A DNA stretch of 64,000 bases, from contig CM047426.1 in NCBI GenBank assembly GCA_026168455.1, positions 47,141,973 to 47,205,972 of the forward strand, in the 5' to 3' direction. The notes under the pieces were generated by a model. It had not been told where the DNA came from. It worked only from the letters and a program-made list of their open reading frames with translations, and made no database searches. This DNA comes from Theocolax elegans. Lineage: Eukaryota; Arthropoda; Insecta; Hymenoptera; Cerocephalidae. A program made the translations under genes and the position numbers. Positions 20,460-30,801 of this stretch are shown one piece after another; position 1 is the stretch's first letter; each line of letters begins with the position of its first letter.

Positions 20460-23104
20460 CTACCTAACACACAGTTAACGGTTGGTGATTCTTCAAAAAC
20501 CTCCGCTAAGGTATCTTATGTCATTTCTTATGTAAGAGTTGGCCATATTAATGTGAATTCGTTGCTGGATCATCGTGCTGAAGTTGAGACGTTATTAATG
20601 TCTGAGGACCTCGATATTCTTGCTTTGTCGGAGTCATGGTTAACCCCAAATAGGCCAAATTCTATTTATAATGTCAATAATTATACTCTTGTACGGAATG
20701 ATCGTGGTTTGGCTTCTACTACTGGCAAGCGAGAGTATATGCAAGGTGGTGGAGTGGCGTGTTATGTGAGAGATAGTATTGTTTTTCGTATAATAAAGGC
20801 CCCTTAGATTAAAGATGTTAATGAAACTGAGTGTTTATTTTTGGATTTATTAGTTGGTAGTTCTACGATTCTTTTGGCAGTTGCTTATCGAAGACCCAAG
20901 GGCCATGTTTTGTCGAAGTTCTTCTCTGTATTGCAGGAATATTCGCACCTATATAGTAACATCATTATTGCTGGGGACTTAAATTCAAATCTTTTATCTA
21001 GTGAGTACTATGGCACTCACTTAAGTGACTTAGTAAATGAACATTCTCTTTATCTTGTGCCTTTTAATGCTACACATCATCGTGAAAATTGTGATACTTG
21101 GTTGGATGTCTTTATTGTCGATTCAGAGGTGAAAGTTGGATCTTCGAAGCAATCAGTGAGCCCTTTTATAAATGGACACGATTTTATAATGATTGACTAT
21201 AAGCTTCCCTCTTTTAAAAAACATTCTAAACTTTATACTTATCGCGACTTTAGAAACTTTTCACCTGCAGTGTTTTCTGAAGATTTTACTAGAGAGTTTG
21301 CACGTTTGAAATCAAGATTGGTTGAAGGCTTCTCTGTTGATGCCTTTTTTGATTGTTTTCATAGCGCTCTTCTTGCAAGTCTTGATAAGCATGCGCCATT
21401 TATTTCACGCTTTGTCCGCCCACAACCAGCCCGATGGTTTACTCCTGAGTTGAAAGCCAAATGCAAGGCTCGTAACGTTCTTTATAAAAGAGCAAAACGT
21501 ACAGGTGATATTAGGATATTGGAGGAATATAAGAGAGTGCGCAAAGTATTAAAGTCAGAGATTGTTAAGGCTCGTGATTCGTACTGCTTGAGGAAGATAT
21601 CAGATACTTCTGACCAGTCATTCTGTTGGAGATTTGTGCGCAAGTTTGGCATTACTAGAGACACTTTTGACTCCCCGTTGAAATTTTTTTCAGCTCTTGA
21701 ATTAGCTCATCATTTTGCTACTGTGGCTAGTCGTCATCCTTGTTGCACTTACGTTGAGTTAAGTGAAATCTTAGCTTTGGATACTACGGACATCAATCCT
21801 TGTTTTGAATTGGAACCCGTTACTGTTGAGCAAGTCAGTAAAGCTCTTTCTTTATATCTACCTAAAGCCAAGAATCGTAGTTCTGATGGTCTTTCCCTGT
21901 TATACTTTAAGGACGTTTTTCCTTCTCTAATACATATAATTGTTGAGCTGTTTAATTTATCGATAAGTACTAGAGATTATCCAACTCTGTGGAAGCAAGC
22001 CTTAATTGTGCCTCTTAGTAAGGTGTCTAAGCCGGTTTCACCCTCTGATACTAGACCAATAGCCAATCTTGCTCATTTCGCGAAGGTCTTTGACCGTTTA
22101 GTAACTCAACAATTGACTGACCATTTGGAGCATAATGAGATGTTGTCACCCTTTCAGTCTCGTTTCCGTAAACACTTTAGTACTCAGGCGGCCCTCATAA
22201 AGATAACTGACGATATAAGATTGGCTAATGAGAGGGGTATGATTACATTTTTGCTATTGTTTGATTTCAAAAAGGCATTTGACACTATTAGTCATATAGA
22301 GCTCTTAAAAACTATGAAGCGTTTAAATTTTGCAAATTCTACTATAGAATGGTTCTTTTCCTATTTGTCAGGTCGTTCTCAAGCTATTGTAGGGTGCGAT
22401 GACCATCTATCTGATTTTGTGCCAACTTCTTCAGGTGTCCCCCAGGGTTCTACCCCTGGACCTATTATTTTTCTTATTTTTATAAACTCTATTATCGGTC
22501 AGTTATGTCATTCTAGGGGTATGTTGTTTGCCGATGATTTGCAAGTATATCTGCATTGTAGCCCCTATGAGTGTAATGTTGCGATTGACAAACTTTGTTT
22601 TGATGGTTCTAGAGTTCTTCAGTGGGCAACTGATCATAGGCTTGGATATTAAGTTTGGCAAGACTAAGGCCCTTCTTGTAGGTTCTGTGCAGCAATTAAG
22701 AGTCATTAACAAACAACTTCTGAGGCCTTTCATTGCTGGTGGTCAACAAATCGATTTGGTTAGTTCTGTAAGAAATTTGGGAATTGTTATTAATAAGAAT
22801 CTCCATTGGAATGCACACATCTCTAGTATAGTCTCAAGAGTCCATGGTACACTTCATACCTTGCGAAATCGTGGTAGTTTTCTTACATGCCTTGCTCCCT
22901 GCACCAAATAGTGAAGTGCGTCGCTCTGAACGCATCAAATATTCTTCGTTTGAGCGGCCAATTGTATGTACTACTACGTATAGCAAGTCTTTCACTATAC
23001 AGGCGATGAATTTCTGGGATTCTTTTCCTCCGGAACTGAGATTGGTTATCAATATTGAATTGTTCAAGACTGGCTTACATAATTTTCTTAAGGGTACTAC
23101 TTAA
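20460..23104 (+). pseudogene. LINE 1 ORF2 (endonuclease + reverse transcriptase)
   Basis: Apurinic-type endonuclease motifs: ALSESWL (about 20620), AGDLNSN (about 20977), TWLDVFIVD and GHDFIMIDY. Reverse transcriptase motifs: TRPIANL, LLLFDFKKAFDT, SSGVPQGSTPGP, then the catalytic FADD at about 22527-22538. Breaks are an in-frame TAG at 20805-20807, a frameshift near 22640 and another near 22880. The protein ends at about 23104. The frame is open from just after the ORF1 stop, and the first in-frame conserved block is HINVNSLLDHR near 20541. In a working copy this enzyme nicks the target and copies the RNA there. Confidence 0.82.
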
Positions 23105-23423
23105 TAAAATTGTTATACTTTTATTTGTGATATTGTTGAGACTGTCTGTTGTCTATGAGATTAATGCTTTTTGATGCGTTTTTAATGCTTTTATTTTATT
23201 TTTATTTTAATCTAAATTATTTATATTGCTGTTTTAACTGCTAATATTATACTTATTTTTAACTAAAACGTAAATTGTAATATAGAAGATTCTCGAGCGT
23301 ATATTTATATATATATATATGTATGTAAGTGTATTGTAAAATATTTTATTGTATATCATTGTCGTTTTTGCCTTATGGTTAAATTTGACCTAGGCATAAT
23401 AAATACTTTATCAATCAATCAAT

Positions 23424-24410
23424 AGCTCTCTATCTTATTCTCTCTCTCTCTCTCTCTTTATCTATCTCGTTCTCTCTCTCTCTCAATCTCTTACATATTC
23501 TCTATCTCTCTCCCTCAATCTCTCTCTGTCTCCCTAACTCTCCCTCTCTCTCCATCACTCTCCCTCTGTCTGCCTCACACTCCCTCATTGTTACTCACTC
23601 TCTCCCTCTCACAGTCCCTCATTATTACTCACTCTCACTCTCGCACTCCCTCGCTCTCCCTCAATCTTACTCGCTCCCACTCTCGCACTCTATCACTCTC
23701 TCTCTCATTCTCGCTCTCGCACTCTATCTCCCATTCACTCTTTCTTATTCCCTCTATCTTTGAATTCACTCTCTCTTATTCTCTCCCATTCTCTCTATCT
23801 TTCATTCACTCTCTCTTATTCTCTCTATCTTTGAATTCTCTCTCTCTTTCTCTCTATCTTTAATTCTCTCTCTCTCTCTTTCTCTCTATCTCTTATTCTC
23901 TCTCTCTTTCACTCTATCTTTCAATCTCTATCTTTCATTCTCACTCTATCTCTCCTTCCATCTATCATTCTCTCTCTCTATCTCTCTATCTCTCTAGCTT
24001 ATTCTCTCTGTCTCTCTAGCTTATTCTCTCTCTCTCTCTCTCTTTATCTCTCATTGTCTCTCTTTATCTCTCATTGTCTCTCTTTATCTCTCATTGTCTC
24101 TCTTTATCTCTCATTGTCTCTCTTTATCTCTCATTCTCTCTCTTTATCTATCCCATTCTCTCCCTCTCAATCTCTTACCCATTTTCTATCTCTCTCCCTC
24201 ACTCTCTCTCTGTCTCCCTAACTCTCCCTCTCTCTCTCTCACTCTCCCTCTCTCTCCCTCACACTCCCTCATTCTTACTGACTCTCTCCCTCTCACAGTC
24301 CCTCATTATTACTCGCTCCCACTCTCGCACTCTATCACTCCCTCTCTCATTCTCGCTCTCGCTCTCTCCCTCCCTTTCTCTATTTCTCACTCTCTCTCTC
24401 TCTCTCTCTC
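23424..24410 (+). repeat. TC-rich microsatellite array B
   Basis: About 1 kb of imperfect TC repeat between the 3' end of LINE 1 and the 5' end of LINE 2. It includes a 20-bp subrepeat ctctctttatctctcattgt at about 24050-24130 (at least four units). Confidence 0.92.
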
Positions 24411-24944
24411 GGTGAGTATGCAAAACGCTCTTGTGCTTGCTCCTACTTTGTCGAGATATTTCTGCGGCCGCCTTTTGCCTTCGGGCGTTTTTGTTCCAGG
24501 ATCTTGCAAGCAAACTTATGCAAGCCAACTTGGGACATAAATCTTCATGTTTCAAGAACCGGCTTGTATTTTATTCAAGTAAGTAGTTGTGCAGCCAAAA
24601 GTGAGGTTAGCTTCATATATCGGTCATTTGATTGGTGTGGCTGTGTGCCAGTAATCTTGCGTTGGCGACACTGTTTTCACTAGCCGTGGCCTTGTGATTG
24701 GTGACGCGTCGCTCTGGTGCGCAGGCTGTGGTGCTGCTGAGTCGCCTTAAACCTCGAAGCATTCTAGAAAAGCGCCTGACTGCGATCAATTGCCTGGGGG
24801 GTGACATCTGGTGGACGGCTTTGTTTGTGGAGAGTCATCGACTGCCTGACTGCGGTTGCGATCGTGGATACGTGCTTCGGGGCACCGCGCATGCGCTAGC
24901 GTGTATTGTTCTTTTTGTCAAACGGCTCGTTCGTGTTGCACTTT

Positions 24945-26219
24945 ATGTCAGCTGTGGCAACTAACCCGCTTTGCCCCATATGCAAGTGCAAATTTACGCG
25001 CTCATCGCAGGCAACGGCGTGTGCGAGGTGCCAAGCTAAAGTACACTCTAAGTGTATTGACGCGCGCGCGGGATCGAACGAGTTACCGTGTTGCGCCAAC
25101 GCGGAGAACAGCAAGGGGGCAGCACCTCCCGGGTCGCCAAGCGCTGGCGCTCCTACCACTCCGGCGTCTGAGGGGGGCGCCGACTCGACTGTGCAGGCCA
25201 CGCCCGCCGCTGCCGCTCGCCCACTGAAGCGGCCGGCCACGCCCACGTCGCCATCGCGCAGACTCGTTCCCAAGCAACCGCGCGCCGGTAGGTCAGACCT
25301 TTCGCCCCTCTCACACAGCGAACTACTTAACGCGATGGAGGGGGAGCCGCCCCAGTGGTTTCTTGAGTTTATGAATGGATTTGCCGTGCGTGTTGAAAAC
25401 AGCGTCGCAGATCGCGTGGATAAGAAGCTCGACGAACGGCTTAATGAGATCAACGAGCGCTTCAACATTATTCAAACGGAACTTCAGGCTACGCGGGCTG
25501 AAGTAGACTTACTTGCGCACACTACCGCCAAGGTCCAGGCCGATATGCAAATTGTTCGTGACGAGGCCAATGCGCTTTCGCGCTCCACTGATATGCGCTT
25601 TGAGCAGTTTGGTACTCGCCTGCAATCGTATGATGCGGCGCACGCGAGCCCGGGTTTGAATATGTCTATTGCGTCTGACCAGATTTCGGGCTTACAGTCA
25701 CAGCCAGATACCTGTGAAATTTTATTGCTTGGCGTCCTGGAATCGGTCACGCATGACGACGATGATATTGTCAGAATGTTGCTCACTACGCTTGGCCTGC
25801 GTCTTTTATTTAATCAGGTTACGGATACGCGTAGGTGGGAGCCGCGCCGTCGTTCTCAGTCCGTGCCAATTCGGCGCTCAGACGACGACATGGTCATTGA
25901 TGCGAGCACCGATACACCCACTATACCCTCGCAGCCGAGCGGTTCTGCTACTGCTACTCAGAATAGGACACGCGGACTAGTTTTTAAAGTAGTTTCAGCA
26001 AATATTCGCGACACAATTATGTCACGTAGCGGCAGGCTGAGTGGCCTAAATGCCCAGGATATTTTTGGGGCAGAGGCGACCGCGAGTATATATATAAGGC
26101 CTATTTGGCCGAAACCAGTACACGCGATATGGTCACGCGCTCTCCGCGAGTCCAATAGGCTACACTACGCCAGGCCTGTAGTGCGAAATTTGCGAGTGTT
26201 TATTAGAGAGTGCAAATAG
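24945..26219 (+). CDS. LINE 2 ORF1 protein
   Basis: The frame is open for about 424 codons from Met 24945 (an upstream in-frame Met at 24906 adds only a hydrophobic leader, so the later start is preferred). The N-terminus has a PHD/treble-clef pattern CPICKCKF...CARCQAKVHSKC (residues about 9-40) and a following CC pair. Next are a Pro/Ala-rich linker, a coiled-coil region (about residues 150-220) and a conserved C-terminal domain that includes IYIRPIWPKPVHAIW, shared with the ORF1 of LINEs 3, 4 and 6. It probably binds the LINE RNA. It is the only LINE ORF in the window without a visible break. Confidence 0.7.
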   Translation: MSAVATNPLCPICKCKFTRSSQATACARCQAKVHSKCIDARAGSNELPCCANAENSKGAAPPGSPSAGAPTTPASEGGADSTVQATPAAAARPLKRPATPTSPSRRLVPKQPRAGRSDLSPLSHSELLNAMEGEPPQWFLEFMNGFAVRVENSVADRVDKKLDERLNEINERFNIIQTELQATRAEVDLLAHTTAKVQADMQIVRDEANALSRSTDMRFEQFGTRLQSYDAAHASPGLNMSIASDQISGLQSQPDTCEILLLGVLESVTHDDDDIVRMLLTTLGLRLLFNQVTDTRRWEPRRRSQSVPIRRSDDDMVIDASTDTPTIPSQPSGSATATQNRTRGLVFKVVSANIRDTIMSRSGRLSGLNAQDIFGAEATASIYIRPIWPKPVHAIWSRALRESNRLHYARPVVRNLRVFIRECK

Positions 26220-26342
26220 AGCCATTTAATACCGGTAGACGCAGATACGAATTATAGTACTTTTAGACCTAAGTTAAATATAGGAAATAAACACGACGAT
26301 GGCCCCTCAGGCTTGTCTGCGTGACTACATACTAAGTCGAAT

Positions 26343-29255
26343 AGTTTTAATATATTTCACGTTAACGTTAATCGAAATATGCCTCATTTTACAGCCATCA
26401 AAACTCTGGTTTACCCGCGTGCTTATGACGTAATTGCGATTTCGGAAACGTTCCTCACTCCGCTCGATGCCTCTGATATAATAAGCCTGCAATACTACAA
26501 TTTTTATAGAGTTGATCGCATCGGGAAGGAGGGAGGGGGCGTAGGCGCATATGTCCGAAATATTTATAAGGTTAAGGCGATAGGTCAATCGGACCCAGTC
26601 TTTAATAATACACCAGAGTTTCTCGTTTTAGATGTCTCGTGTAATTTATTTAAAATTCTAGTTTGTATAGTTTATAGGCGCCCGGGCGCAGCATTACCTA
26701 CTGCATTCTTCGATTTAATTTCCGATTTAAGCCCACAATATCAGCATATAGTAATCACGGGTGATTTTAACATTAATTTTAATAGGCCGAGCGCTGCTGT
26801 TGATTTTATGTTCCATCAGAGCCCACGCATCACGCTCACTGTGCAGGTTATATGTCGCACACATGGTTGGATATTTTTATCTTGCGTGATGCTCCGTTGC
26901 AATTTAGTTACTCAAAATCTGAAGTACCGTTTTTGGCTGACTCCGGGCATGATGCGATCATGATTGATTTGAGCCTACAGAAACCGAAATGTCCGCCGAG
27001 CAGGTATGGGGCGCGCCGACTGAGGGGGCTTAATGGCGAGCGTTTCGCCTCTACTTTCAATTTTGTTCCTAACCCCGAAATAGAAGATCGTCCCACAGTC
27101 GTGCGTGATGAATTAGCTCGTGAATTTCGTGAGTCTGACATGACGCTGTTATCGACTCTGCTGTGCGAAATTTGAGCGAGGCTATTGTATATGCGTTCGA
27201 TCAGCTGGCACCTATTGAGATGCACGGTACAAATTCAAAGCTTAAGCCTTGGGTGACGTCCAAAGTCAGCCGCTTGATTAGGGAGAGAAAGCGAGCTTAC
27301 CGCACCGCTAGGCTTAGCAATGATGTGAGTGATTTTGAACGTTATCGACGCCTTTGGAGTGCGGCCTCGAGCGCCCTGGAATCGGCCAAATTTAAATTTA
27401 TCAAACGCGAACTGAGTAATGCTGCCGATGTCAAAACAAAATGGCGCATTTTAAAAAGCTACGGCACTTCAGGTCGCGCGAGGCCCTCTCCTTCCGCGTT
27501 ATTCTCTCTGAATGAACTGAATGCGCACTACGCGGGCATTTCGTGCCGTTCCGACCCGATCTCGCGCCATGTCTTGACGGACGTATTAATGTTCGCTCCA
27601 GTCGCGACCCCATGTCGCTTTGACTTTAATCGAGTTGGAGCTGCGGATGTTGGCGAGGATTTGGAAGGGGCGACCTCGCGGGCGATCGGTGTAGATGGCA
27701 TTTCTGTTCCTATGCTTAAGCTCGCGGGCTCGTCAATTCTGGGCCACCTGGCGAGCGTCTTTGATGCCTCGCTTCGGTCGGGCTGCTTTTCCTCACATAG
27801 GAAGAGGGCGCTGCTGTATCCGCTGGCAAAGTCCAGTGTATGTAGCAGCGTTACAGAAACTAGACCTATTGCGCGACTGAGCGAGGTGTCAAAGTTGCTC
27901 GAGAGAATTGTGCACGGACAGCTGTCGAGATACTTGGAGGAGAGTGATCTTCTCTCCTGCAGACAGGCTGGATTTCGGCGGGGCCATAGTACACAAACGG
28001 CATTGCTTGGGGTGCTGGAGGATGTGCGCAGGGGTATCGACCAGCGTAAGTTAACTCTGCTGGTCTTATTCGACTTCTCTAAGGCCTTTGATACGGTCCC
28101 TCATGGAGCACTCCTACGTAAGCTTCTAGCAATTGGCTGTTCAGAGATCGTTATTCAATGGTTTTACACGTATTTGCAGGGTCGCACACAGGCCGTTGAG
28201 GGTGATGGGGGCGACCGTTCTGGATGGTCCGCTGTCTTTACGGGCGTCCCACAGGGTAGTGTTCCTGGTCCCCTCCTCTTTTCAATTTTTATTAACGCCC
28301 TGCCTGCGGTCCTGGAACACTCGAGACCTATGATTTTTGCAGATGACACTCAACTTTATTATTCATTTCCCCCGGCGGAATTCGACCTGGCTGTGGAGAG
28401 GGTGACTCGGGATGCTAATGCTGTAGCTAATTGGGCGGTGATGAATGGATTGGCGTTGAATGTCTCCAAGACTAAGGTTATTTCACTAGGTAGTCAACTC
28501 TATATCTCTAGATTTGATCTTGGAGGCATTGAGCGAGTATGTGTGAACGGCACGCCGCTGCCATATGAGTGTGCTGTGAAGTCTCTAGGGGTGTGGATCA
28601 CTCCAACTGTTAAGTGGGTTAAACATGTGTCGCCGATATCACAGAGTGTCCATGGGGATCTGCTCACCCTCAGATTCTACAGACGAGTCTTGTCTAGGGA
28701 GTCGAGGAAATCGCTGGTTGAGAGCCTGATCTGGCCTCACCTGGATTATGCATGTGCGGTCTATAACGACGTTGACCGTGCAAGAAAACTCAAGTTACAA
28801 AGGCTGGTTAACGCGTGCGTTCGCTTTGTCTGGGGTAATTACCCAGACGGGCACACGTCACGCCTTACCGATTGGAGATGGGCTGGCTGTCGGACGGGCT
28901 CAGGAGACTTTATCTCACTGGCTCATTGTCATTTAAAATCATTTCTGCGGCATCGCTATCATATCTCAGCTCTCATTTTGTCCTCACTGATTCTCGTCCT
29001 GACGTCCGCACCTCCTCGCGCTTTCAGCGTGGACCTCTCACATACCATCCGCCTCGTACGGAGGCGCTGAACCAGTCTTTCACGATCACTGCCACTAAAC
29101 TCCTTAACAACTTTCCCGATCTGACCTTCGACCTTGATCACCTTCATTCATTTCAACATCAACTACGTAAGTACCTTGCTGAGCTCGACCGACAAACATG
29201 GGCTAGACGCGTGGAGGAAGAAGGGATTACCTTAACTGAGATTCCGTCGTGGTAG
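26343..29255 (+). pseudogene. LINE 2 ORF2 (endonuclease + reverse transcriptase)
   Basis: Conserved start block FHVNVNRN (about 26355). Endonuclease: ISETFLTPLDASD, GKEGGGVGAYVR, VYRRPGAA, ITGDFNINF, then a small deletion and frameshift near 26810, then HTWLDIFILRD and DSGHDAIMIDL. A frameshift near 27165 leads to the RT frame (27163-29070): TRPIARLSEVSKLLER, RQAGFRRGHSTQTALLG, LVLFDFSKAFDTVPHG, GVPQGSVPGPLLF and the catalytic FADD at about 28336-28347. A frameshift near 28860 moves the C-terminal part to the frame ending at 29255. All catalytic blocks are visible, so decay is modest. Confidence 0.82.
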
Positions 29256-29790
29256 GCCCCACATGCATTGTATACTTCAATATCGGCTCTGGCTTACCCT
29301 GCTATGCGTTCTCATTATGCTCACGTGATGCAATTATGCAATTATTCGACTAATAGTTTAGCTGCGCTTTATCTTTAATTTTATTTTATGTTATCTGTTG
29401 ACTTTTTATCTACTAATCTATTTATTTAACTATTAATCTTTTTATTTATTCGTCGATATATTTATATTTATATTTACTACTACTTATTTATTAATTATTT
29501 AACGTTCGACTTACCCGCGCTCTCAATACAATTGTACCTGTAACCATTATATTTGTAATTATATTTTAAGATCCTATTGTAACAACAAAAGTATTGTAAA
29601 TAGAACAAAAGTACTGTAAAACTATATTTTAGCGCCTGCTAGCGTCTATCCGATTGCGCCTTTGCGTTTTTGCGCTTTAGCAAATAATTAACTCTTAAGC
29701 CATTCAACGTACCTACTGTTATGTAATTTGTGCTACTCTGGGGGCTTGCCCCCGTAGCCTAATAAAGATTTATCAATCAATCAATCAATC

Positions 29791-30383
29791 TCTCTCTCTA
29801 TCTGTCTCTCTATCTCTTCCTCTCACTGTCTCTCTCGCTCTGTCTCATTCTCTCATTCTCCGTCCGTCCGTCCGTCCGACAAACATCATCTTGGCGTGAG
29901 AGAGAAAGAGTCAGAGCGAGAGAGACATTGAGAGGAAGAGATAGGGATACAGATAAAGAGAGAGAGAGAGAATGAGAGATAGAGAGAGGGAGAGAGAGAG
30001 AAAGAGAGAGAAAGAGAGAGAATAAGAGAGAGTGAATGAAAGATAGAGAGAACGAAAGAGAGAATAAGAAAGAGTGAATGGGGATAGAGAGCGAGAGCGA
30101 GAATGAGAGAGAGAGAGTGATAGAGTGCGAGAGTGGGAGTGAGTAAGATTGAGGGAGAGTGAGGGAGTGCGAGAGTAAGAGTGAGTAAGAATGAGGGACT
30201 GTGAGAGGGAGTGAGTGATATAGTGCGAGAGTGAGAGCGAGTAAGAATGAGGGAGAGTGAGGGAGTGCGAGAGTAAGAGTTAGTAAGAATAAGGGACTGT
30301 GAGAGGGAGAGAGCGAATATGAATGTGGGTTTGTGAAGGAGTGTGAGGGAGAGAGTGAGAGAGTGAGAGAATGAGAGAGAGAA
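29791..30383. repeat. microsatellite strand switch, TC to GA
   Basis: From 29791 the array is TC-rich. At 29861-29880 is (CGTC)n ending ccgac, then aaacatcatcttggcg, and from 29897 the array is GA-rich up to 30383. LINEs left of this point are on + and those right of it on -. Confidence 0.9.
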
Positions 30384-30801
30384 TTGATTGATTGATTGAT
30401 TGATAAAATTTATTTGGCCTTGGGGTTGAGACCCCGTAGGCACTAAAAATAAAATACAGTCTGATTTGATTTAAACCATATAAACAATATAAATAATATA
30501 GAAAATATAAAAAATATAAAAAATATAAAAAATATAAAAATATAAAAATATAAAAAACAATAAAACGTATAAAAATAAAACAATAATAACAATAATTGCA
30601 GATTATATACAAAATTTTACATTAAAGCTAAATATGGCATGTATTGCGCATTCGCTCTGTAGCAATATACAAAATAATAAATAAATAGTAGCAATATACA
30701 AAATAATAAATAAATAGTATATGTACATAAAAATTATTGCACATCATGCGTCGAAAATTAACCTATATATATATGTATACGCAGAATTACATTGACAAGT
30801 T

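Larger units (their letters stand above)
18229..23423 (+). mobile_element. LINE 1: CR1/Jockey-like non-LTR retrotransposon in a TC array
   Basis: TC array lies on both sides (ends at 18228, resumes at 23424). The order is a 1.1-kb 5' region (with a (GT)n/T-run near 19296-19325), ORF1, ORF2, and an AT-rich 3' UTR ending aataaatactttatcaatcaatcaat. A short tetranucleotide-repeat tail instead of poly(A) is typical of CR1/L2-type LINEs. All domains are present but both ORFs carry frameshifts. It is the most divergent of the LINEs in this cluster. Confidence 0.85.
24411..29790 (+). mobile_element. LINE 2: CR1/Jockey-like retrotransposon in a TC array
   Basis: Begins ggtgagtatgcaaaacgctc right after (TC)n and ends tttatcaatcaatcaatcaat right before (TC)n. 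It is about 5.4 kb, GC-richer than its surroundings, with an open ORF1, a broken ORF2 and a 3' UTR containing gggggcttgcccccgtag, a short hairpin repeated in the 3' UTRs of sibling elements. It appears full length. ORF2 is close in sequence to LINE 4. Confidence 0.88.

Noticed and set aside
24698..25227. Extra + and - frames over LINE 2 ORF1
   Set aside because: Shadows of the GC-rich ORF1; only the frame with the Cys-rich finger and the conserved C-terminal domain is shared with sibling LINEs.
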